A stretch of DNA of 64,000 nucleotides, from contig NZ_FWWY01000001.1 of NCBI RefSeq assembly GCF_900176145.1, forward strand, positions 2,006,387 to 2,070,386, read 5' to 3'. Below the pieces are notes generated by a model that was not told the DNA's origin, searched no databases, and saw only the letters and a program-made list of their open reading frames with translations. The DNA comes from Sulfobacillus thermosulfidooxidans DSM 9293. GTDB lineage: Bacteria > Bacillota > Sulfobacillia > Sulfobacillales > Sulfobacillaceae. Below, piece after piece: positions 1 through 9,871 of the stretch; position 1 is the stretch's first letter; each line of letters starts with the position of its first letter. The position numbers were made by a program, and so were the translations under genes.

Positions 1-61
1 ATTATAGAAAATAATGACAGTCAATCTGTATCTATCATAATCGAAACCGTATCAAGGGAAT

Positions 62-102
62 AGGGGAGAAATATCATAGAAATAAGACATTTCGTGTCCC
101 CT
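62..102 (-). terminator. possible terminator hairpin after the ABC exporter genes
   Basis: Six-base arms (AGGGGA at 62-67, TCCCCT at 97-102) pair across an AT-rich loop downstream of the minus-strand ABC genes. There is no clean T tract, so this is only a candidate. The rest of 1-139 shows no gene. Confidence 0.3.
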
Positions 103-139
103 GAAATCAAAGGGAAGATATCTTTTTACCCGTTACCTT

Positions 140-1918
140 TTACAATGTTTGCCCCTGTTGCAATAAATACATCTTGTAATAAAGGCCTTGGCGGGCGAGT
201 AACTCCTGGTGTGTTCCTTGTTCCACGATTTCCCCATGATGTAACACGATGATAAGATCGGCATCTTGGATTGTTGACAGCCGATGGGCAATAGCGATGG
301 TAGTGCGTCCATGACGCATTTGTGTTAGTGCTTGTTGTATGGCATCTTCTGTTTCGGTATCGACATTGGCCGTCGCTTCATCAAGGGCCAAGATGATCGG
401 ACTCATCGCCATCGTTCGGGCAAATGAAAGTAATTGGCGCTGGCCGGTTGATAAAGTGGCCCCCCGCTCTCCAATGGGCGCATGATATCCTTCTGGGAGC
501 TGGCGAATAAATCTATCGGCTTGGACAAATTGTGCTGCTTGGACGACATCATCATCTGAAATGAAGTGATTGCCTAAACGAATATTGGACGTAATATCCC
601 CGAAGAAGAGAAAGGGTTCTTGTAAGACCAAACCAATCTTTCGCCGTAATTCCTGCGAAGAGTAGTGGCGTAAATCGACACCATCAATATAAATGTGGCC
701 CCGTTCCACGGGATAAAATCGCATGAGTAAATTGATGATAGAACTTTTGCCACTCCCGGTATGCCCTACAATCGCCACCGTTTGACCGGGATGGGCAGTA
801 AAACTGATATGCTTTAGCACATCAGTTTGGCCGTCATAAGAGAAAGATACATCGTCAAAGACGACTTCACCCTGAGTAATCTGGGGCTGGTCTTGACCGA
901 TTTTTCGAGGAGCTAATTCGTCGTGGTCGAGAATTTGAAAAACACGTTCAGCTGATACCATCGCCTGTTGAAAGAAATTCAACCGTTGCATCATGTTATT
1001 AATGGGTTCAAAAAATCGGCTTAAATATGCCACAAATGCATAAAGCACACCGATATTGACAGCGTGTGCAAAAGAGGTGATGCCAAAATACCAGAGAATG
1101 AAAATGAGAGTTAAGGAGTAGATGACGTCATTGAGGGGACGCAACAACAAGCTATTTAATTGCATGTTACGAAATCGTGCCCTGCGGTAAGCATCATTGA
1201 TTTGTCCAAATTCCCGGCGCATCCTATGCTCCTGGCGCATGGATTGAATAATTGCCATCCCTTGCAATGACTCATTCAGTTTGGCGTTAAGTAAGGCGAG
1301 TTGCTGGCGTGCACGATGAAAGACTGGCGAACTAAATTTCCGGTATAGGGCCATAACCCCCATCAAGACAGGCACTAAGATGAGACAGTACAATGCTAAA
1401 TGGGCATTTAAGGAAAACATGGCGATCAGAATGCCGCCTAAGACTGTGATGTTTTGGACAAAGGTCGACAGCACCGTCATGAACATGTCCAAAATGGCTT
1501 GGGTATCATTCGTAATCCGAGATACAATGACCCCAACGGGCGTGCGGTCAAAAAATGACAGGGCAATATCTTGCGCCTTATCAAATAATTCAATACGCAA
1601 ACGTTGGATAATATCGAGGGCGAGAATTTGAAACAGTTGTAACTGGATGATGTTAAGGACAGCGGTGACGATGACAAGGCTCAGATATAATGCCCCCAAC
1701 TCTGCTAATACGACCCGGGGAAAATGCCGGGGAATCAGATATTGATCAAGGAAAATCTTAATCAAAATGGGCTGCACCACATCGGTCGCGGTGGCTGCCA
1801 ACAACACGGAAAACGCGATAAGCAATTTTTGACGGTAGGGAAGCAAATACCCTAGCAACCGACGAAACGTTCCTATCGGCACCGTTATGGGTGAAGATTG
1901 ATCACGTTCGAGGATCAT
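140..1918 (-). CDS. ABC exporter half-transporter, consensus-site subunit
   Basis: A 592-residue fused transmembrane/ATPase protein of the type I multidrug and lipid exporter class. The N-terminal half (about 20-310) has six hydrophobic helices. The nucleotide-binding domain has Walker A GHTGSGKSS at 385-393, signature LSTGQ near 489, Walker B ending in LDE at 512-514 with the catalytic Glu kept, and the H-loop His near 545. It is the second gene of a pair: its ATG overlaps the stop of the upstream ABC gene by 4 nt, a translational-coupling arrangement. The partner lacks the catalytic Glu, so the two probably form a heterodimer of the BmrCD/TM287-288 kind. The substrate cannot be read from sequence. 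Confidence 0.93.
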   Translation of the reverse strand: MILERDQSSPITVPIGTFRRLLGYLLPYRQKLLIAFSVLLAATATDVVQPILIKIFLDQYLIPRHFPRVVLAELGALYLSLVIVTAVLNIIQLQLFQILALDIIQRLRIELFDKAQDIALSFFDRTPVGVIVSRITNDTQAILDMFMTVLSTFVQNITVLGGILIAMFSLNAHLALYCLILVPVLMGVMALYRKFSSPVFHRARQQLALLNAKLNESLQGMAIIQSMRQEHRMRREFGQINDAYRRARFRNMQLNSLLLRPLNDVIYSLTLIFILWYFGITSFAHAVNIGVLYAFVAYLSRFFEPINNMMQRLNFFQQAMVSAERVFQILDHDELAPRKIGQDQPQITQGEVVFDDVSFSYDGQTDVLKHISFTAHPGQTVAIVGHTGSGKSSIINLLMRFYPVERGHIYIDGVDLRHYSSQELRRKIGLVLQEPFLFFGDITSNIRLGNHFISDDDVVQAAQFVQADRFIRQLPEGYHAPIGERGATLSTGQRQLLSFARTMAMSPIILALDEATANVDTETEDAIQQALTQMRHGRTTIAIAHRLSTIQDADLIIVLHHGEIVEQGTHQELLARQGLYYKMYLLQQGQTL

Positions 1919-3705
1919 ACCTCAATGCCTCCTTGCTCGACTTGAGTTTCAAGTTGCTGGCGCCGGTACATGTCCCAATACCGACCCCCAAGAGCCCATA
2001 AACTTTCATGCGTTCCGCGTTCGACAATGGTGCCATTTTCGAGCACAATGATTTGGTCTGCGTGCTCTACCGTTCGCAAGCGGTGGGTGGCGATAATCGT
2101 GGTTCGTCCTTGCCGATTCTTTTTAATACTGTCTAAAATGTGGGTCTCTGTGCGGGCATCGACCGCTGAAAGAGTGTCATCAAGCAACAAGATTTCAGCA
2201 TTTTGGAGCAGGGCTCGCGCAATGGATATCCGCTGCTTTTGTCCCCCCGATAAATTCGTTCCGCGTTCGCCTACTACTGTTTCAAATCCTTGAGGAAATT
2301 GTTGAACATCCTCAAGAATACTGGCGAGATAGGCCGCATTCACAATCTCATCATGGGTCGCATCGGGTTTACCAAAGGCAATGTTTTGAGCCACAGTTTC
2401 TGAAAAAATGAATGCATCTTGGGGCGCATACGCAATGCTTTGGCGTAAGGCATCTAATGTGACGTCATAAATCGATACATTGCCTATGAGAATATCGCCT
2501 TCGCCAGTCTTCAGATCAAATTCGCGCAGGAGTAAGCGCATCAATGTGGTTTTCCCTGATCCGGTACGGCCGACAATGCCGAGCGTTTGTCCTTTCTCAA
2601 TCTCTAAGACGATGTCTTTAAGAACGGGACGATCATTTTCTGGATAACAAAAGTGATGGATATCAAAGGCAACCCGGCCCGTCGGCACGACATCCACCGC
2701 GTGTGGACGATTTGTCACTGCTGGTGCGATTGCTAACAAATGTTTAACGCGTTCATATGATGCACTTCCCCGTTCGACGATATTAAATAAGAAACCGAAA
2801 GCCAACATAGGCCAGATTAATTGACCGAGATAGAGTGTAAAAGTTGTTAGGCTCCCTAAATTTAATGATCCATGCACGACAAACCATGCCCCAACCGCAA
2901 TAGACAAAAAGTACGAGAGTCCCACAATGACCGAAATGGTTGGGTCGAAGAGGGAGTCGATGCGGGCTACGGCCACACTTTTGTTGACAACATCACGGGA
3001 AAGAGCCACGAAATTCTCCCGTTCCCACTGTTCTTGACCAAATGCACGCACCACGCGAATTCCCGATACATATTCTTGAACCCGGTCATTGATGTCAGAG
3101 AACGCGGCTTGCGCCAGATAGAAACGGTTGTGAAGCATCTTGCCATAGCGGGTGACAGCATAGGCCATGAGGGGCATCGGAAGCAATGAAATTATCGTGA
3201 GTTTCCAATTAATAAAAGCCATGGTCGTAATGACGACAGTGCCGGTCGTAATGGAATCCACCAATGTGAGTACGCCTTCAGAAGCTGTGTCTTGAATCGC
3301 TTGTACATCATTGGTTGAGTGGGCCATCAGATCGCCGATGCGTTTATGGTGGTAAAATTCCGGAGACATCAGAGTGAAATGATCATAGAGTCTGGTCCGA
3401 AGCTCCGCGCCTAATTGAATGGCTCCCCCAAATAGCAAAATGCGCCACAAATACCGAATGACATAGGTGACCAAAGCCGTGATCAAAATAATGAGCAGGT
3501 CATCGTAAAGTTTTCCGCGCGTGAGTGTATGATGCGTTAAATTGTTAATGATCAGTCCAACAATACGCGGAGGAATCAAGGATAATAGGGCAACCATCAT
3601 AAGAAGCAAAATGCCCACAATATAGCGAGTCGGATGACGGCGGAAGAACCACATCAGATCCAAAAAAACGCGCACGACATTTGTCCTTTCTGGTTTTTCA
3701 ACCAC
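1915..3705 (-). CDS. ABC exporter half-transporter, degenerate-site subunit
   Basis: A 596-residue fused membrane/ATPase protein, first gene of the exporter pair. Walker A GRTGSGKTT is at 379-387 and LSGGQ near 485. The Walker B region reads LLLDD, with Asp510 where the catalytic Glu is expected. That substitution is typical of the non-hydrolysing half of heterodimeric exporters (BmrC, TM287), which supports pairing with the downstream gene that keeps Glu. The start is uncertain: GTG at 3705 follows AGGTG, but a GTG ten codons later (3675) follows AAAGGA at good spacing. Confidence 0.92.
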   Translation of the reverse strand: MVEKPERTNVVRVFLDLMWFFRRHPTRYIVGILLLMMVALLSLIPPRIVGLIINNLTHHTLTRGKLYDDLLIILITALVTYVIRYLWRILLFGGAIQLGAELRTRLYDHFTLMSPEFYHHKRIGDLMAHSTNDVQAIQDTASEGVLTLVDSITTGTVVITTMAFINWKLTIISLLPMPLMAYAVTRYGKMLHNRFYLAQAAFSDINDRVQEYVSGIRVVRAFGQEQWERENFVALSRDVVNKSVAVARIDSLFDPTISVIVGLSYFLSIAVGAWFVVHGSLNLGSLTTFTLYLGQLIWPMLAFGFLFNIVERGSASYERVKHLLAIAPAVTNRPHAVDVVPTGRVAFDIHHFCYPENDRPVLKDIVLEIEKGQTLGIVGRTGSGKTTLMRLLLREFDLKTGEGDILIGNVSIYDVTLDALRQSIAYAPQDAFIFSETVAQNIAFGKPDATHDEIVNAAYLASILEDVQQFPQGFETVVGERGTNLSGGQKQRISIARALLQNAEILLLDDTLSAVDARTETHILDSIKKNRQGRTTIIATHRLRTVEHADQIIVLENGTIVERGTHESLWALGGRYWDMYRRQQLETQVEQGGIEV

Positions 3706-4226
3706 AGGAAAAACACCTAAAGTATTGTCACATAACAGCTAGCTTGGACTATCGTCGTCACTATGTTATGAACCCATATCGCCATGCCATATGTTGAGGG
3801 TTCATCGATTCCGCGAAAGTTCACTAAACCCCATCCAGTGAGAAAGCGAGACATCGATTATTTTATCACTTTGTTGAATCGGATCTGCTAGGATTTAGGG
3901 ATTCTAAGCCTAAAGACTTAACAAGTTTCTTTATTTTTTGGGAAATTGTTCGAGGCCTGTTGAACAAGAATGAAGAGTTTTACAGTAATGACTTACAGTT
4001 GACGCCATCAGGATAAGAATTCAATGCCATGTTAACTAATGAAGTGGGCACAATATATCGGAATAATGTTTATATGAAAATAACATTTATGTAACCAGGC
4101 TAAAATGGCGCATAAACGCCTAAATGGCCCCTAATTCAGTGATGAATAGTACTTGGGCAAGTTAAGTTTATCAAAATATAGCACGATGCATATTCTGGTC
4201 TTGAGGCCGGGGACGTTGACAGAGAG
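3706..4226. other. 520-base intergenic region without a recognisable gene
   Basis: AT-rich spacer between the ABC exporter and the peptide-binding protein. It holds short inverted repeats, for example ATGAACCC at 3768-3775 against GGGTTCAT at 3798-3805. It must contain the minus-strand exporter promoter, but I could not pick a convincing -35/-10 pair. No convincing RNA gene is seen. Confidence 0.5.
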
Positions 4227-4254
4227 AAAAGAGCCGAGAAAGTCGGCTCTTTTT
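4227..4254. terminator. intrinsic terminator, usable on both strands
   Basis: Arms AAAAGAGCCGA (4227-4237) and TCGGCTCTTTT (4243-4253+) enclose a 5-nt loop. The A run on one side and T run on the other give a U tract on either strand. It lies 27 nt past the stop of the minus-strand peptide-binding gene. Confidence 0.85.
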
Positions 4255-4280
4255 AATTTCGACATCGATGTTTCTTTTGT

Positions 4281-6023
4281 CTAGTGTGAGGAAAACCACC
4301 AATGATTTGGCAAAAATACTGCACCTGCGGGATCGAAGCTCTTCGCAACACCATGGAGATTTTTACTGTGAACAATGATTTGTGCCGGGTCGGGAATAAA
4401 TAAAACTGGTAACTGATGGGCTGCGAAATTTTCATAGCTATACATTCTTTGTAGTGTTTGTGCCGTGGTGCCGGGTTCATAGGTACCTTGGATCAACTGA
4501 TTCATCTGGAGGCTGGAATAACTCCCCATATTTTCCGAACCCGTGGAGCTAAAGAGACCACCACCACTGGGATATCCTGTGCCGTATGTCCATCCTCCGA
4601 CGGATTGATCCCAATCAATCATGGCCCATGAGGAAGCGTTGGAAGCCCCGTGGCTAACGACCTCATTAAAAGGCTCGGAGACTAAATTGACTTTGATGCC
4701 TTCTTGCGCCCAGTCGTTCTTTAGGAGTTCTGCTAAATCAGTCCCAGCTGTACTTCCTGATGCATATATCAAAGTGAACTGCAGTTTAATGCCGTTTTTA
4801 GTCATGACACCATTTTGTTCATGCCATCCGTGTTGCTCGAGCAAGGTCTTGCCTTTTTGAGGATTAAATGGGTAGGGATTGGTATTTAACGCTGGGTCAA
4901 AAAATGGTGTTTTAGGTAAGGGTGCTAGGGTTGTATCATCCATCACAGCATAACCGTGATAAAAATCTTTGATAATCGCTGGTTGATCAATGCCCATTTG
5001 TAGGGCCTGACGTACAGCAAGACTCTGAAAAGCTTGACCGATGCCACCTGGAGCGTGAGGATTTTGGTTGGGAACGATGTAATTAAATCCGATAACATAT
5101 TCAGGTATGACGGTATCACCAGTTAATTGGCTTTTAGCTGACAATAAGGATGGAGGAAGAGAACCAGCATTTAAGGTCCCTGTTTTTAACGCAGTAAATT
5201 CGTTGGAGGCAGAGGACTCATATTGATATATCACCTTGCTTAAGGACGATTGATGTCCGTCGTAATGCAAATTGGGAACAAACGACCAATAGTTGTTGGG
5301 CGCATAACGACTAAAATGATATGGACCATCAACGACATCAAACGCTGCATTTGTTGGAGAGTTGGCAATACTCTGGATGTACTGAAGTTCTTTATTCATA
5401 TTATGAGGATACCTATCCCAGACGGATTTGGGAGCTGGGATAATTTGCCCCAATCCATTGCGAATGAACCATGCGGGGTTTCTTGGTGAAGAAATTTTTA
5501 CGATGACAGTATAAGGTCCTTTGGCTGTTACGCTTTGCCATAAAGTGGGGAAACCGCCAAATCCTTCGCCCCAAAACGTCCAAGGAGCCGAACTTTGACT
5601 AGCGGCTTTCATAATTTGCCATGTGAACACGACATCTTGGGCTGTTACGGGCTGTCCATTAGACCAGTGCCATTTCGGATTTAAATGGATTGTGTATATG
5701 TCGCCAGCCGCATTGGTAGTAATGGACCGAGCCAAGGACCGTGCATAATCCAATTGATCGTGACCATTGACCGTAATTAAGGGCTTGTACATCATTAATT
5801 CTAATTCTTCGTTGGTGACTGTGTCAGTTACTTGAGAACGGAGAGGGAAAAACCATGTTGGTGATTGCTGAGTTGTTAACGCTATCACCGCCGTTCCACC
5901 CTTAGTGGATGTAAGCTTAGCTGAACCTGTCGGATGAGTGGCAGATGTTGAGTTGCCACAACCGGCCATGATAAGACTCAACATTAACGTCGATGAAAGC
6001 AAAGTCGATGATGTCCAACGCAT
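4281..6023 (-). CDS. ABC transporter substrate-binding lipoprotein, peptide family 5
   Basis: A 580-residue extracellular solute-binding protein of the SBP_bac_5 (OppA/DppA) class. The N-terminus is a lipoprotein signal with lipobox IMAGC, so the mature protein should be anchored at Cys22. The body has family features, including the early segment ending HWSNGQPVTAQDVVFTW and the PYPFNPQKGKTLLEQHGW stretch. AAGGAG lies upstream of the ATG at somewhat long spacing. No permease or ATPase genes lie beside it, so it is an orphan binding protein here. It follows the S53 protease on the same strand, so it may capture peptides that protease releases (inference). Confidence 0.9.
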   Translation of the reverse strand: MRWTSSTLLSSTLMLSLIMAGCGNSTSATHPTGSAKLTSTKGGTAVIALTTQQSPTWFFPLRSQVTDTVTNEELELMMYKPLITVNGHDQLDYARSLARSITTNAAGDIYTIHLNPKWHWSNGQPVTAQDVVFTWQIMKAASQSSAPWTFWGEGFGGFPTLWQSVTAKGPYTVIVKISSPRNPAWFIRNGLGQIIPAPKSVWDRYPHNMNKELQYIQSIANSPTNAAFDVVDGPYHFSRYAPNNYWSFVPNLHYDGHQSSLSKVIYQYESSASNEFTALKTGTLNAGSLPPSLLSAKSQLTGDTVIPEYVIGFNYIVPNQNPHAPGGIGQAFQSLAVRQALQMGIDQPAIIKDFYHGYAVMDDTTLAPLPKTPFFDPALNTNPYPFNPQKGKTLLEQHGWHEQNGVMTKNGIKLQFTLIYASGSTAGTDLAELLKNDWAQEGIKVNLVSEPFNEVVSHGASNASSWAMIDWDQSVGGWTYGTGYPSGGGLFSSTGSENMGSYSSLQMNQLIQGTYEPGTTAQTLQRMYSYENFAAHQLPVLFIPDPAQIIVHSKNLHGVAKSFDPAGAVFLPNHWWFSSH

Positions 6024-6234
6024 GCGGTATCTGGATCTCCTTTGACTATATGTTGTGGTGAGTGTAAAGGCGAGAATAAGCTTCGCCCACTAGGAGTTAA
6101 ATCTGAAGTGTTTGAACTTGGAAATTCGTGTTTCAGAATGTTAATAAAACAACAAATTAAGCTTATCATATTGTGGCATAAGATTCTGTCGACTTTTGGC
6201 TGTTTATCTATAACCGACGTTGGTCATTAAGACA

Positions 6235-6277
6235 TGGAGCCAAGTTATTTCCACTATGGGAAATGGGCTTGGCTCCA
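6235..6277 (-). terminator. stem-loop after the S53 peptidase gene
   Basis: Perfect 10-bp arms TGGAGCCAAG (6235-6244) and CTTGGCTCCA (6268-6277), with an inner ATTTCC/GGAAAT stem, stand 46 nt past the protease stop. The T tract is weak. It probably ends the protease transcript. The remainder of 6024-6322 should also carry the promoter of the peptide-binding gene, not identified. Confidence 0.6.
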
Positions 6278-6322
6278 AACTCATGGATGAACAGCGAAAT
6301 GGGCATTGCAGCAATTCGATGC

Positions 6323-8134
6323 TTAGTGAGTTAAGGCTTCAATATCTTGCGTCAAGTTTGCCACATCAGGACTTCCCAATCCCGTAACTCGGTTATATCC
6401 TAACTGATCATAGTAGAACCAGTTGTTTCCTTTGGTAATCGCGTGAAAAGCTGGATATAAAGTGTTTTCAGGGCTTTGGAAGACGGCATAGAAAAGAGGG
6501 TTAGCGAATCCAATTTGGGCATGTAGTGCGCTGTCCATTACGGCAACAATCCCTGCCCATTGTGGAGACGCAAAGGATGTTCCACCTGCTCCATTTATCC
6601 ACCCTTCGCCATAAGGTGTTCCAGGACTTGTGTCATAGACGGCATACCCTGTAAAGGGATCGGCGTTAAGAGCGACATCTGGTACATTGCGTCCTACCGT
6701 GTCGGGGAATAAGGGTCCGTATTGATAAAAGGGACGACGGAAAACATCGGATGTTCCCCCGCCTGATCCTATGGGGAAAACGGCTTGAAAGAATTGGGCC
6801 TCGGTAGTGTATCCGAAATTCGCGTAATACGGCAATAAGTAGGACCAACCCCACCCGTGCTCTGTTCGCATGGGAATGGAACCGCCAGGAATGGGCACTT
6901 GGCCATTAATGGGCAAGGTGGTCCCACCGGCTGCCGTAATATAAGGTGACGAGGCTGGAAAATCCACTGAAGGGGCACTGATAATCGGATAGCCGTCATA
7001 AGCCCCATAATCTCCTGATGCGCAGAACAAGGATTGTCCTTGGGCAGCCCCTTCCATAAAGATATTGTTTATAGAAAAATCATACGCCGGAGTAGCCAAT
7101 AATTCGTCCTCACCCCAACTGCAGGACATGATTTGTGCCTGGTCCTGGCTGACCACGGCATTGAAGAGATCATAAAATCCTTGCGAGGTGTTCGGGGCTT
7201 CATAGACTAAGATATTAGCCCGAGGAGCCAAAGAGCCCGAGCGTTCCACATCCAATGTGGTTTCGATTCTTCCAGAACCTGGACCACTATCCCCAGATGG
7301 AAATCCTCCATCAACCGGCACAATGTTTACGGTCGCTTGCCCCCGGTTAATGTGATAGTACTTCCAAAAATACTGTGCGTCGGATAGCTGGAATGTGGCC
7401 AAAGTGGCAATAGCAATTGTCTCGTGTTGCCCCAGTGCTTTCTTTTGATAGAGTGGGGTGATCTGATACGCTTGAGCAATTTGTTGGGGGCTGTATCCTT
7501 CTGGGGTAGTGGTCGAAGTCTGGGACGAGGATGAGTGAGTCAGATTAGAAATGGTGCTGAGTGCAGGATGAAATGCATGATAAGTGGTCAGTCCAATGAA
7601 CCCCGCGATAACATTGGCCACATTAGCGGGCAAACTGGGGTCTTGAGTATTTGCTGCAAAGACTTGCTTGCCATGGCGGTAGCGCATCATCTGCACATGC
7701 AAAGCTTGTTCGATTTGGCCATAGGTTCCACGAAACGTTAAGGTATTGTGATTGGAAGAAACAGACTGCAAAGCTATGCCAAACTGCGCAAAATATTGTG
7801 TGACTTGGTGGATTTGATTCGTTGTGGGTCCAAATTCTTGGGTGAACTGGGCTGGGCTCAGAAAATGGCGATAATTTGGAGACGAGGGTGAATAGAGAGT
7901 TCGAATGAAGTTTTTGAGTTGATTGACATGTTGCCAATTAAGGGCTACCTCAAAGGTTGTCGTGACCGAAGATGACACTGGTCCTTGTAGAGTCGATTGT
8001 TGCAGGAGCTGATGAGCAACATTGTGATGCATTACCGAGAGAGTCGGCTTAGACGCGGCAAGGGTTGTGGATGCAAAGAGTAAAACGCTTGCCATAGTCG
8101 CTGAAGACAGCATCAAGATTTGGCGTTGTCTCAT
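6323..8134 (-). CDS. secreted S53 (sedolisin/kumamolisin-type) acid peptidase
   Basis: A 603-residue pre-pro-serine-carboxyl peptidase that cleaves proteins at low pH outside the cell. A Sec signal occupies about residues 1-27. An activation prodomain spans about 30-200, with the YRHFLSPAQF segment typical of Pro-kumamolisin domains. The catalytic domain shows Glu291 and Asp295 (ETTLD), an oxyanion Asp candidate at 343 (SCSWGED) and nucleophile Ser520 in GGTSFASP. The C-terminal GLGSPDVANL probably contributes to the calcium site. AGGAGG precedes the ATG. S53 enzymes are common in acidophiles, which fits the presumed habitat. Confidence 0.95.
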   Translation of the reverse strand: MRQRQILMLSSATMASVLLFASTTLAASKPTLSVMHHNVAHQLLQQSTLQGPVSSSVTTTFEVALNWQHVNQLKNFIRTLYSPSSPNYRHFLSPAQFTQEFGPTTNQIHQVTQYFAQFGIALQSVSSNHNTLTFRGTYGQIEQALHVQMMRYRHGKQVFAANTQDPSLPANVANVIAGFIGLTTYHAFHPALSTISNLTHSSSSQTSTTTPEGYSPQQIAQAYQITPLYQKKALGQHETIAIATLATFQLSDAQYFWKYYHINRGQATVNIVPVDGGFPSGDSGPGSGRIETTLDVERSGSLAPRANILVYEAPNTSQGFYDLFNAVVSQDQAQIMSCSWGEDELLATPAYDFSINNIFMEGAAQGQSLFCASGDYGAYDGYPIISAPSVDFPASSPYITAAGGTTLPINGQVPIPGGSIPMRTEHGWGWSYLLPYYANFGYTTEAQFFQAVFPIGSGGGTSDVFRRPFYQYGPLFPDTVGRNVPDVALNADPFTGYAVYDTSPGTPYGEGWINGAGGTSFASPQWAGIVAVMDSALHAQIGFANPLFYAVFQSPENTLYPAFHAITKGNNWFYYDQLGYNRVTGLGSPDVANLTQDIEALTH

Positions 8135-8355
8135 GACGAAACCTCCTATCTGAATTGTTCGACGCCGATATCGTGTTATAGAGTTAAAAAGACCGCGAGT
8201 TAATAGGGTTTGCCATGCTATCTGAATTCTCAGTTCGAAGTTCCAATAGGAAGAATTCGTAGTTGGCAGTCATATTCCTTTAGTCCCTACGAATTTTCGT
8301 CCGACATTCTCCGACGGATTTTGCGCAATAAAGAATCTATTCACAGATATGGCGG

Positions 8356-8559
8356 TTACTGGCGCGACTTGGGAGGTTTGGGTTTTCTCAGTGGAGATAA
8401 GGTGCCTAAGGCGATAAATGTTCCGATAACAAGAAAGAGGATGCCTAAGCCCATAATCTTGGCGCGGAATGGGAAAATAGCGGTGGAGATGGTGCCAAAT
8501 CCTAAAATGCCAAAGACGCTACCTAAGGTAAACCGAATGATGGCGAGCCATCGTTTCAT
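8356..8559 (-). CDS. small two-helix membrane protein, unknown function
   Basis: A 67-residue basic protein with two hydrophobic segments (about 7-27 and 34-53) and a Lys/Pro-rich tail (KPKPPKSRQ). GAGGAA lies upstream of the ATG at long spacing. The opposite-strand reading frame here looks like a shadow: its composition is unusual and it has no ribosome site. I recognise no family. Confidence 0.6.
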   Translation of the reverse strand: MKRWLAIIRFTLGSVFGILGFGTISTAIFPFRAKIMGLGILFLVIGTFIALGTLSPLRKPKPPKSRQ

Positions 8560-8864
8560 TATTTTATCGCTTCCTCATGATACGGTTATTTAATGGCCAT
8601 GCCGATTTTCGCATGAGTTTCTAAAAATCATGGTATCACAATAGGGTGTTTCACAGTATACCTCGAATGCAAGACGTGCGCTTTTCCCTTCGTTGGCTAG
8701 CTGGAGAGTACGTTAAGTGCTAGATGGTCTTAGGTTTTTTTGCGGAGCGATTCCTTCGCCATTGCAATAGGGGTATTCCCGTCGAATTGGTAAAATAGAA
8801 GAAAGGATGTTGAGATGACGGTAAGACGACTACCTGATTCATATGTGATGAAAGGCAGGAACCA
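8560..8864. other. intergenic region, no gene seen
   Basis: About 300 nt between a minus-strand small gene and a plus-strand oxidoreductase, so it should contain divergent promoters. I found no stem-loop with a T tract and no convincing RNA or coding frame. Confidence 0.4.
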
Positions 8865-9821
8865 ATGAAAATGTTCGCTATGGTTATTGATCGCTACGGT
8901 CCGCCAGAGGTGTTGCATGGAGCATCGATTAAGGTAACATCTCTAGGACCTTTTGATGTGCTTATCAAGAATTATGCAACGTCTGTAAACCCTGTCGACT
9001 GGAAAGTGCGGCAAGGATTTTTGCAAGCCAGACTGTCACTTAAATTTCCCGCTATCCTAGGATGGGACGCGGCAGGGGTCATCGAACAGGTCGGTGCTGG
9101 CGTAAGCCGTTTTCAGGTTGGCGACAAAGTATTTACCCGCCCAGCCATAGACAGACCCGGAACCTACGCGGAGTATGTTGTAGTCAATGAAAATCTGGTG
9201 GCGGAAAAGCCAACATCTTTAAACTTTCTTGAGGCGGCGTGTGTTCCGCTAGCGGGCCTGACGGCATGGGAAGCCCTAGTGGAACACGCCCATATCCGTT
9301 CTGGGCAACGTATCTTGATTCACGGGGGTGCAGGAGGTGTTGGAGGTTTTGCTATCCAATTAGCCAAGGCCATGGGACTATATGTGTTGACCACGACCCG
9401 AAAGGTTAATACCGAGTATGTGACAGCTTTAGGTGCGGATGATGTGATTGATTATGAGTCACAAGCGTTTGAACGAGTTGTTGAGGATGTTGATGTAGTC
9501 CTGGATACTATCGGGGGAACCGTTCAAGAAAAAAGTTTTGGTGTGCTAAGACCGGGCGGTATTCTGGTGTCGATTGCGCAACCGCCAGATCAAAAGCAAG
9601 CCGAAGAGCATCACGTAAAAGCGGTCTGGTTCTTTCTCGAACCCGATGGGAAGAAATTGCAAGCGCTTGGCCAACTATTTGCCGAAGGCAAGATGAAACC
9701 GACGGTCGGGAATGTTTTTGCATTACGTGACATTCAAGCTGCCCATGTATTAAGTCAAAGTGGGCATAGCGTGGGTAAAATAGGCATTGTGATTGATCCG
9801 GAAATGGCCTATCAACACTAA
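8865..9821 (+). CDS. zinc-independent NADP-dependent quinone oxidoreductase-like protein
   Basis: A 318-residue medium-chain dehydrogenase/reductase. The GroES-like N-terminal half carries NPVDWKVRQG and GWDAAGVIEQVGAGV. The Rossmann half starts with HGGAGGVGGFAIQLAKA near 148-165. Zinc ligands are absent, as in the quinone oxidoreductase branch (NADPH reduction of quinones or enals). AGGCAGG precedes the ATG. It lies on the same strand 50 nt before the Nudix gene, so co-transcription is possible. The substrate is unknown. Confidence 0.88.
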   Translation: MKMFAMVIDRYGPPEVLHGASIKVTSLGPFDVLIKNYATSVNPVDWKVRQGFLQARLSLKFPAILGWDAAGVIEQVGAGVSRFQVGDKVFTRPAIDRPGTYAEYVVVNENLVAEKPTSLNFLEAACVPLAGLTAWEALVEHAHIRSGQRILIHGGAGGVGGFAIQLAKAMGLYVLTTTRKVNTEYVTALGADDVIDYESQAFERVVEDVDVVLDTIGGTVQEKSFGVLRPGGILVSIAQPPDQKQAEEHHVKAVWFFLEPDGKKLQALGQLFAEGKMKPTVGNVFALRDIQAAHVLSQSGHSVGKIGIVIDPEMAYQH

Positions 9822-9871
9822 CCCGTCATCAGGTAATGATCCGTCATCACGCAGTAAAAAAAGGAGTCATT

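Noticed and set aside
8160..8172. GCCGATAT motif resembling a sigma-D -10 element
   Set aside because: No matching TAAA -35 at the right distance. The same string occurs near 44838 with no flagellar or chemotaxis gene next to it.
8210..8593. 127-codon plus-strand frame
   Set aside because: Lies opposite a better-supported small membrane protein and has no ribosome site.
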